Source: Ochrobactrum sp. Q0168 (GTDB taxonomy: Bacteria; Pseudomonadota; Alphaproteobacteria; Rhizobiales; Rhizobiaceae). From it: DNA of 64,000 bases. The position numbers and the translations under genes were made by a program. Numbering within the stretch: position 1 is the first letter of the stretch; each line of letters starts with the position of its first letter. This document shows, piece after piece, positions 57,505-64,000 of the stretch. The stretch covers positions 35,085-99,084 of the forward strand of contig NZ_JAELXQ010000015.1 in assembly GCF_016427605.1 (NCBI RefSeq), read 5' to 3'. Below the pieces are notes generated by a model. It was not told the origin of the DNA, searched no databases, and was given only the letters and a program-made list of their open reading frames with translations.

Positions 57505-60500
57505 TTAACCCGCCGCGATTTTCGCGAGCTGCGTCATGATGACAGCCGCGCCGTTGAGGCGCTTTTCCGGCGTTGCCCAATCGCGGATGAATACGATGCT
57601 CTGATCCGGCCTGATCTTCGCCATCGAGCCCTGCTCCCCGATCATCTTCACCAGACCGACCGGGTTGTTGAACGTCGCATGACGGAACTGGATGACGACG
57701 CCCTTTGGGCCCGCATCCAGCTTCTCGACGTTGGCGCGACGGCACAGCGCCTTGATATAGACGATCTTGAGCAGGTGCTGCACTTCCTCCGGCATCGGGC
57801 CGAAGCGGTCGATAAGTTCCGCACCAAATGCGTCGATATCCTGCGGCTCTTCCAGATCGGCAAGACGGCGATAAAGGCCAAGGCGCAATTGCAGGTCCGG
57901 CACATAGGCTTCCGGAATCATGACCGCCGTGCCAATGGCGATCTGCGGCGACCACTGGCTGTCTTCCACTTCGCCGGAACCCTTAAGCGTCGCGACGGCT
58001 TCTTCCAGCATCTGCTGGTAAAGCTCGAAACCGACTTCCTTGATATGGCCAGACTGTTCCTCGCCCAACAGATTGCCCGCGCCGCGAATATCCATGTCAT
58101 GGCTGGCAAGCTGGAAGCCAGCGCCAAGCGTATCCAGCGATTGCAGCACTTTCAGGCGGCGCTCAGCCATCTGCGTCAGCATCTTGCCTGTTGGAAGCGT
58201 GAAGAGCGCGAAAGCGCGCTGCTTGGAGCGCCCGACGCGACCACGCAGCTGATAGAGCTGCGCCAGACCAAACATATCGGCGCGATGCACGATCATGGTG
58301 TTCGCGGTTGGAATATCGAGACCGGATTCCACAATGGTCGTGGAAAGAAGCACGTCGTATTGGCCGTCATAGAAGGCGTTCATGATGTCGTCGAGAACGC
58401 CCGGCGCCATCTGGCCATGCGCAACGGCGACTTTCAGTTCCGGCACATGCTCTTTCAGGAATTCCTCGATGTCGCCCAGATCGGAAATACGCGGACAGAC
58501 ATAGAAGCTCTGACCGCCGCGATAGCGTTCGCGCAGCAATGTTTCGCGAATGACGAGCGGATCGAACGGCGAAACGAAGGTTCGCACCGCCATGCGATCC
58601 ACCGGCGGCGTGGTGATGAGCGAGAGTTCGCGCACACCGGTCAGCGCAAGCTGCAAGGTGCGCGGGATAGGCGTTGCCGACAGGGTCAGCACATGCACAT
58701 CGGATTTCAGCTCCTTGAGCCGTTCCTTGTGCTTGACGCCGAAATGCTGCTCCTCATCGATGATGAGCAGGCCAAGATTCTTGAACTTGATCGAGCTGCC
58801 GAGCAGCGCATGGGTGCCGACGACAATATCGACAGTGCCCTCCTCCAGACCTTTTTTGGTGGCGGCCAGTTCCTTCGTGCCAACCAGCCGCGAAGCATGG
58901 GCGACGGTGATCGGCAGGCCATGAAAGCGCTTGGAGAAGGTCTTGAAATGCTGGCGTGACAAAAGCGTGGTCGGCACAACAACCGCGACTTGCACGCCGT
59001 TGAGAGCCGCGATGAAAGCGGCGCGCAGCGCCACTTCCGTTTTGCCGAAACCGACATCGCCGCAGATGAGGCGATCCATCGGCTTGCCCGCGGCCAGATC
59101 GTCTGCCACCGCCTCGATGGCCGTCATCTGGTCTTCGGTCTCGTCATAGGGGAAGCGAGCAGAGAATTCCGCATAAAGCCCGTCGGGCGGCGTCATCACC
59201 GGCGCGCCGCGCATCTGGCGCTCGGCGGCGATCTGGATCAGATGGCCCGCAATCTCAAGCAGTCGCTTCTTGAGCTTGGCCTTGCGCATCTGCCATGCGC
59301 CACCGCCAAGCTTGTCGAGAACCGCGTCGGAACCTTCCGATCCATAGCGCGAGAGAAGCTCGATATTTTCGACCGGCAGGAACAGCCGATCATCGCCCGC
59401 ATAGTGAATTTCCAGACAGTCATGCGGCGCGCCCGCAGCTGTGATCGTCTTGAGGCCGATGAAACGACCGATACCGTGATCGACATGGACGACAATATCG
59501 CCAGCCGTCAGCGAAGCCACCTCCGAGATGAAATCCTGATCGCGCTTGCGACGCTTGGACCGGCGGATAAGGCGGTCGCCCAGAATATCCTGTTCGGCAA
59601 CGACTGCGAGATCACCGGCATCAAAGCCGCTTTCAACGGCCAGAACCGCTGCCGTCACCTTGTCACGCGATAGCGCCTTGACGGTTGAGAGCCGGTCAAC
59701 CGTCTCGATCTTTTCCAGCCCGTGTTCGTCAAGAACCTGCAACAGACGGTCGAGTGAACCTTCCGTCCAGGCGGCGACCAGCACCTTCTTGCCAGAGGCG
59801 CGCAGATCGGCAATGTGCTTCACCGCGGCCTCGAACAGGTTCACGTCGGTTGCAGCACGCTCCTCGACAAAGTTGCGCCCCTTATGCGCATCGGCATGAA
59901 CAATGGTGCGGTTCGATACGTCCGGCGCGCCAAAGGGTGTGAGGTCGATGCGCAACCCGCTCGCCTGCACCGCATCCTCGACCGCCTGCGGCGTAAGATA
60001 GAGGGCTTCCGGCTTGACCGGCTTATAGGGAACGGCCTCGCTGCCCGCTTCCTTGCCTTCCGCCTGACGAAGCCGCGCCTCATAATGGTCCACCACCATA
60101 GTGTGGCGCTCAGCCAGAGCTTCATGCACCAGATGGTCGAACACCACGGGCATGCCGCCCGCATGGTCGAAAACGGTTTCCAGATGATCGTAGAACAGCG
60201 GTAGCCAGTGTTCCATGCCGGCAAAGCGGCGGCCTTCACTGATCGCCTGATAGAGTGCATCGTCACGCTGCGGCGCGCCGAACATCGCCACGTAATTCTT
60301 GCGGAAACGGCTGATCATATCCGGTGAGAGCGTGATTTCACTCATCGGCTGCAGCACGAATTCCTTGCGCGTGCCCGTCGTGCGCTGGGAAGCAGGGTCG
60401 AAGGCGCGGATCGTTTCCAGCGTATCGCCGAAGAAATCCAACCGAAGAGGCTCTTCAGCCCCCGGCGCGTAAAGATCGACAATGCCGCCGCGCACGGCAA

Positions 60501-61017
60501 ATTCGCCGATATCGCGCACGGTTGACACACGATCAAAACCGTTGCGCTCAAGCCGTGAAGCCAGTTCATTCATGTCGAGCTGGTTGCCGGGACGAGCTGA
60601 AATCACCTGTTCGGCAATCGCCGCCTGTGGCGGCAGTTTTTGCAGCACGGCGTTGGCGGTCGTCAGAACGATTGCTGGGTGCGGTGTCTTCTTGAGCGCC
60701 GCCAGAGCGCCGAGTGCGGTCAGTCTGCGCGCCGATGCGTCGGCACCGGGCGATACGCGATCATAGGGCAAGCAGTCCCATGCAGGCAGATGCAGCACCG
60801 GCAGATCCGGCGCGACAAAGCTCAAGACCTGCTCAAGGTCAGCAATGCGCTGCCCGTCGCGCACGATATACATGATGGGCCCGCGTTCGCCGATCTCCTC
60901 CGCCAGACGCGCAAGGCAGAACGCCTCGAAGCCATCGGCCACACCGTCAATGACGATGCGGCGTCCGGCTTTCGTATCCGTATTGGGCTTGAGACCAAAT
61001 TTGCTGAAAACGGGCAT
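57505..61017 (-). CDS. mfd: Transcription-repair coupling factor Mfd
   Basis: 1170 residues, full length. N-terminal UvrB-like module (ADLEQVLSFVAPDLPVLHLP; DCLPYDRVSPGADASARRLT), RNA polymerase-interaction domain (GDIVVHVDHGIGRFIGLKTI), RecG-like motor with Walker A ICGDVGFGKTEVALRAAF, DEEQ box LLIIDEEQHFGVKHKER, TATPIPRTL, QLRGRVGRS, and the C-terminal UvrA-binding part. Removes stalled RNA polymerase and recruits UvrA. ATG 61017 is eight bases after sdhE. Confidence 0.97.
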   Translation of the reverse strand: MPVFSKFGLKPNTDTKAGRRIVIDGVADGFEAFCLARLAEEIGERGPIMYIVRDGQRIADLEQVLSFVAPDLPVLHLPAWDCLPYDRVSPGADASARRLTALGALAALKKTPHPAIVLTTANAVLQKLPPQAAIAEQVISARPGNQLDMNELASRLERNGFDRVSTVRDIGEFAVRGGIVDLYAPGAEEPLRLDFFGDTLETIRAFDPASQRTTGTRKEFVLQPMSEITLSPDMISRFRKNYVAMFGAPQRDDALYQAISEGRRFAGMEHWLPLFYDHLETVFDHAGGMPVVFDHLVHEALAERHTMVVDHYEARLRQAEGKEAGSEAVPYKPVKPEALYLTPQAVEDAVQASGLRIDLTPFGAPDVSNRTIVHADAHKGRNFVEERAATDVNLFEAAVKHIADLRASGKKVLVAAWTEGSLDRLLQVLDEHGLEKIETVDRLSTVKALSRDKVTAAVLAVESGFDAGDLAVVAEQDILGDRLIRRSKRRKRDQDFISEVASLTAGDIVVHVDHGIGRFIGLKTITAAGAPHDCLEIHYAGDDRLFLPVENIELLSRYGSEGSDAVLDKLGGGAWQMRKAKLKKRLLEIAGHLIQIAAERQMRGAPVMTPPDGLYAEFSARFPYDETEDQMTAIEAVADDLAAGKPMDRLICGDVGFGKTEVALRAAFIAALNGVQVAVVVPTTLLSRQHFKTFSKRFHGLPITVAHASRLVGTKELAATKKGLEEGTVDIVVGTHALLGSSIKFKNLGLLIIDEEQHFGVKHKERLKELKSDVHVLTLSATPIPRTLQLALTGVRELSLITTPPVDRMAVRTFVSPFDPLVIRETLLRERYRGGQSFYVCPRISDLGDIEEFLKEHVPELKVAVAHGQMAPGVLDDIMNAFYDGQYDVLLSTTIVESGLDIPTANTMIVHRADMFGLAQLYQLRGRVGRSKQRAFALFTLPTGKMLTQMAERRLKVLQSLDTLGAGFQLASHDMDIRGAGNLLGEEQSGHIKEVGFELYQQMLEEAVATLKGSGEVEDSQWSPQIAIGTAVMIPEAYVPDLQLRLGLYRRLADLEEPQDIDAFGAELIDRFGPMPEEVQHLLKIVYIKALCRRANVEKLDAGPKGVVIQFRHATFNNPVGLVKMIGEQGSMAKIRPDQSIVFIRDWATPEKRLNGAAVIMTQLAKIAAG

Positions 61018-61024
61018 GGATTTT

Positions 61025-61312
61025 TTAAAACTCTATGCGGTCACGGAAAGCAACGATATCGCGGAACAGCGGTGTGTCATGTTCTGCGGGGATCGGACTT
61101 TCACCTGTCACCCATTTGAGAAGATCACGATCCAGCACTTCCAGAATCTGCTCGAATTCATCCAGCTGGGCATCGGTGAAACTGACAATATACGCATCGG
61201 CATATTGGCCCAGAATCAAATCCATCTCGCGCATGCCGCGATGCCAGGCGCGAAACAAAAGCTTGCGACGCCGTACATCCAGATTTCCCGTCGCAAGTGT
61301 GCTGCCAGTCAT
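61025..61312 (-). CDS. sdhE: SdhE, FAD assembly factor
   Basis: 95 residues from ATG 61312. DVRRRKLLFRAWHRGMREMD holds the R-G-x-x-E motif (RGMRE) for flavin attachment to succinate dehydrogenase. DLILGQYADAYIVSFTDAQL, then DEFEQILEVLDRDLLKWVTG completes the fold. Located before mfd and divergent from recG, the common rhizobial arrangement. Confidence 0.93.
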   Translation of the reverse strand: MTGSTLATGNLDVRRRKLLFRAWHRGMREMDLILGQYADAYIVSFTDAQLDEFEQILEVLDRDLLKWVTGESPIPAEHDTPLFRDIVAFRDRIEF

Positions 61313-61462
61313 GTCGGAACTGCTCCATTTATCAAATTCGCTGCCGGTATATAGCATCTGGGACCGAACAGGGAACCTGTTTATGAGACAAGAACAAAAA
61401 GAGCACGAAAAGATGATGGCGCAGGCTTGCACCCGACAGCGAAGCAGTTAATGCTCCCCGCC

Positions 61463-63571
61463 ATGCGTCCGTCCCTGCTCGATCCGTTTTTCGCTTCCGT
61501 CCGCTCGCTTTCCGGCATTGGCCCGAAAGTAGCGGTTCTGCTTGGTAAACTTCTGGGCACCGATGTGCCCGGCGCGGAACCGAAGGTTGGCCAACTCCTG
61601 TTTCTGCCGCCGAACAGTGTCATCGACCGACGCAACCGTCCCGGCATTGCGCTCGCGCAGGAAGGCGCCATCGTCACGCTGGAAGTTGTCGTCGATCAGC
61701 ACCAGCCCGCCCCGCCCGGCAGAGGCAATGTTCCGCATCGCGTCTTCGCCCATGACGATACCGGCGAGATTGCGCTGACTTTCTTCCATGCGCAATTGCC
61801 ATGGCTGCAAAAGACGCTGCCCGAAGGCGAAACTGTCATCGTGTCCGGCAAGGTGGAATGGTTCAACGGGCGCGCCTCCATGGTGCATCCTGATTATATT
61901 GCGAGCCTCGAAGACGCCGCCAACCTGCCAATGGTCGAGCCGGTCTACCCGCTGACGGCTGGCCTGTCGCCGAAAACACTGGGGCGCGCCATCAAGGAAG
62001 CGCTGACGCGTGTTCCACCGCTGCCGGAATGGATCGACGGCCCTTTGCTGGCGCGCGAGCGTTTTCCAAGCTTTCAGCACGCGCTTAATACCCTGCACCA
62101 GCCGGAAGACCCGTCCGACATTGCGCTTGAGGGCATCACGCGGCGCAGGCTGGCTTATGATGAATTTCTGGCCGGGCAGCTTGCCCTTGCCCTTGTGCGC
62201 GCCAAGACACGCAGGCTTTCGGGGCGACCGCTGGAAGGCACCGGACGCATCGTCACCGAAATCATGCGCCACCTGCCCTATCGTTTGACCCAAGGGCAGG
62301 ATCAGGCCGTTCGCGAAATCATTGCAGATCTCAAATCGCCCGAGCGCATGTTGCGGCTTTTGCAGGGCGACGTCGGATCAGGCAAAACGGTGGTGGGTCT
62401 GCTTTCCATGGCGCATGCTGCGGAATCTGGCGGTCAATCCGCCCTGATGGCTCCAACCGAAGTTCTTGCCCGTCAGCATTTTGCGACGATCGCGCCGCTC
62501 GCCGAAAAAGCCGGGCTGAAAGCCGCGCTTCTGACTGGCCGTGAAAAAGGTCGCGACCGCAATGCCGTGCTGGAAGGCTTGAAAAGCGGTGAGATCGATA
62601 TCGTCATCGGCACCCATGCGCTGTTTCAGGAAAAGGTCGAGTATCACGACCTCGTTCTGGTCATCATCGACGAACAGCACCGCTTCGGTGTGCATCAGCG
62701 CCTGATGCTGACCGCAAAGGGCACGGCCCCCGATATGCTGGTGATGACGGCAACGCCGATCCCACGCACACTGGTTTTGACCGCTTTCGGTGACATGGAC
62801 GTATCTAAACTCACCGAAAAGCCTGCCGGGCGTCAGCCTATTACCACAGCGATCCTGCCGATGGAGCGCATGGGCGAACTGGTGGAGCGCATCCGCAAGG
62901 CGGTGCAGGAAGGGCAGAAGATCTACTGGATCTGCCCGCTGGTGGAGGAATCCGAAGTCGTCGAACTGACCTCGGCGGAAGAGCGTTTCGAAAGCCTAAA
63001 ATCCGTGTTTGGTGACCGGATCGGCCTGATCCATGGCCGCATGAACGGGACCGAAAAAGACGAAGCCATGCGAGCCTTCAAGCAGGGTGAGACGCGGCTT
63101 CTGGTTGCTACCACCGTTATTGAAGTCGGCGTGGACGTGCCCGACGCGACCATCATCGTGATCGAACACGCCGAACGGTTCGGCCTGTCGCAGTTGCACC
63201 AGTTGCGCGGGCGCGTGGGGCGCGGCGACAAGCCGTCGACCTGTATCCTCCTTTACAAGGGACCGCTGGGTGAAATCGGTCAGGCGCGACTGAAAGTCAT
63301 GCGCGAGACGGAAGATGGTTTCCGCATCGCCGAAGAAGATCTGAAACTGCGCGGCGAAGGCGAGCTGCTCGGCACTCGCCAGTCCGGCACGCCCGGTTTC
63401 CGTCTGGCTTCCATCGAAACCCATGGCGACCTGCTGGAAATCGCCCGCAAGGATGCCCGCTATATCCTGACCAGCGATCCCGATCTGGAATCCGAACGCG
63501 GACAGGCGCTGCGCGTGCTGCTCTATCTCTTCGGGCGCGATGAGGCGATAAGGTTGCTTAGAGCCGGCTAG
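61463..63571 (+). CDS. recG: ATP-dependent DNA helicase RecG
   Basis: 702 residues from ATG 61463; ATG 61451 and 61427 are in frame but extend past the usual start and none has a clear ribosome site. Wedge/OB domain first (RPSLLDPFFASVRSLSGIGP), then Walker A LLQGDVGSGKTVVGLL, DEQH box VIIDEQHRFGVHQR, TATPIPRTLVLTAFGDMDVS, and QLRGRVGRGDKPS. Reverses stalled forks. Confidence 0.97.
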   Translation: MRPSLLDPFFASVRSLSGIGPKVAVLLGKLLGTDVPGAEPKVGQLLFLPPNSVIDRRNRPGIALAQEGAIVTLEVVVDQHQPAPPGRGNVPHRVFAHDDTGEIALTFFHAQLPWLQKTLPEGETVIVSGKVEWFNGRASMVHPDYIASLEDAANLPMVEPVYPLTAGLSPKTLGRAIKEALTRVPPLPEWIDGPLLARERFPSFQHALNTLHQPEDPSDIALEGITRRRLAYDEFLAGQLALALVRAKTRRLSGRPLEGTGRIVTEIMRHLPYRLTQGQDQAVREIIADLKSPERMLRLLQGDVGSGKTVVGLLSMAHAAESGGQSALMAPTEVLARQHFATIAPLAEKAGLKAALLTGREKGRDRNAVLEGLKSGEIDIVIGTHALFQEKVEYHDLVLVIIDEQHRFGVHQRLMLTAKGTAPDMLVMTATPIPRTLVLTAFGDMDVSKLTEKPAGRQPITTAILPMERMGELVERIRKAVQEGQKIYWICPLVEESEVVELTSAEERFESLKSVFGDRIGLIHGRMNGTEKDEAMRAFKQGETRLLVATTVIEVGVDVPDATIIVIEHAERFGLSQLHQLRGRVGRGDKPSTCILLYKGPLGEIGQARLKVMRETEDGFRIAEEDLKLRGEGELLGTRQSGTPGFRLASIETHGDLLEIARKDARYILTSDPDLESERGQALRVLLYLFGRDEAIRLLRAG

Positions 63572-63635
63572 CAAAATGGCCGCTCACGCGGCCACTTCAA
63601 TCACTTTATAAAGCTAACTCTGTAATAAACTGATT

Positions 63636-64000
63636 TTACTCAACCGTAACCGACTTTGCCAGGTTGCGCGGCTGGTCCACGTCCGTACCCATCAGGACGG
63701 CGGTGTGATAGGCCAGCATCTGGATCGGCAGCGCATAGACCAGCGGCGTGATGAATTCCGGCACGTCCGGCAGAACGATGGTCGCCATCGTATCGACGCT
63801 GGCGCTTTCGGCACCTTTTTTGTCGGTGATCAGGATGATGCGGCCGCCGCGAGCCGCCACTTCCTGCATGTTGGAAACGGTCTTTTCATAAAGACGGTCG
63901 GACGGTGCAATGACGATGACCGGCATGGTTTCATCGATTAGCGCGATAGGCCCGTGCTTCAACTCGCCAGCGGCGTAGCCTTCGGCGTGAATATAGGAGA
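63636..64000 (-). CDS. glmS: Glucosamine-6-phosphate synthase GlmS (partial, C-terminal 121 codons)
   Basis: Frame enters from the right edge and ends at 63636. [20 protein letters not shown] then [20 protein letters not shown] is the fructose-6-phosphate isomerase SIS domain, ending [13 protein letters not shown], the characteristic GlmS C-terminus. Only the last fifth is in the window. Confidence 0.95.
   Translation of the reverse strand, partial: SYIHAEGYAAGELKHGPIALIDETMPVIVIAPSDRLYEKTVSNMQEVAARGGRIILITDKKGAESASVDTMATIVLPDVPEFITPLVYALPIQMLAYHTAVLMGTDVDQPRNLAKSVTVE

Noticed and set aside
57679..58959. 426-codon plus-strand frame inside mfd
   Set aside because: Antisense to catalytic parts of Mfd; no recognisable domain.

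Overview
The window looks like an alphaproteobacterial (Rhizobiales, Brucella/Ochrobactrum-type) chromosome carrying most of an integrated temperate phage. The host assignment rests on the right half: RirA, the hmuPSTUV haem cluster with a BhuA-type receptor and an HmuQ/BhuQ-type haem oxygenase, phosphatidylcholine synthase, IalB-like protein, and Irr-type (ICE) boxes. Positions 1 to about 32,900 are prophage. Its right end lies at the 3' end of a tRNA-Ser(TGA) gene (32900-32989). The left end, with the tail and lysis genes, is outside the window.

Prophage, packaging and head genes (minus strand, 1-6577): HNH nuclease, a frameshifted PD-(D/E)XK nuclease, small and large terminase, portal, S49 prohead protease and HK97-type major capsid, cut by the window edge. 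A phage tRNA with a CAT anticodon and initiator-like features sits just upstream. Cargo and middle genes (6.7-14.7 kb): DUF883 and DUF892 stress-type proteins, a Blc-type lipocalin, a VRR-NUC nuclease, an iterated-repeat region, a primase-polymerase/helicase, and a plus-strand cassette of two related small proteins plus a modified-DNA-reader/HNH nuclease. Leftward early operon (26.2 kb down to 14.4 kb): HTH protein, small proteins, a run of overlapping tiny membrane proteins, a Sak4-like ATPase, an acyl carrier protein, DUF669, a nucleotidyltransferase-like protein, a Cas4-like nuclease, an inserted HNH gene, an SF2 helicase and two adenine methyltransferases.

Immunity region (26.4-27.5 kb): a CI/LexA-like repressor lies between two strong divergent promoters (PL and PR), with five copies of a 14-bp operator, two on the left and three on the right. 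A 17-codon leader ORF and a hairpin follow PL. Rightward early genes (27.5-31.4 kb) are short, overlapping and mostly unknown, and end in an AlpA-type excisionase converging on the integrase. Two prophage-wide signals stand out. One is an 11-bp start-associated sequence (AACACGAGGAG) before many genes. The other is a short peptide motif (ANDN, often PANDNxP) in about a dozen otherwise unrelated phage proteins.

Host part (33.4-64 kb): ybaK-like deacylase; rirA; hmuV-U-T-S-P divergent from bhuA and hmuQ; bfd-bfr; rimO and a GNAT gene; a BMP-family nucleoside-type ABC transporter (four genes); quinone oxidoreductase and pcs; a UbiH-like monooxygenase; hspQ; an IalB-like gene; a YejA-like peptide-binding protein; a FrnE-like DsbA protein; mfd; sdhE; recG; and the end of glmS. 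The iron/haem block (34-43 kb) forms a regulatory unit: uptake, cytoplasmic haem handling and degradation, the RirA sensor and iron storage, with ICE-like boxes before rirA, bhuA and bfd-bfr.
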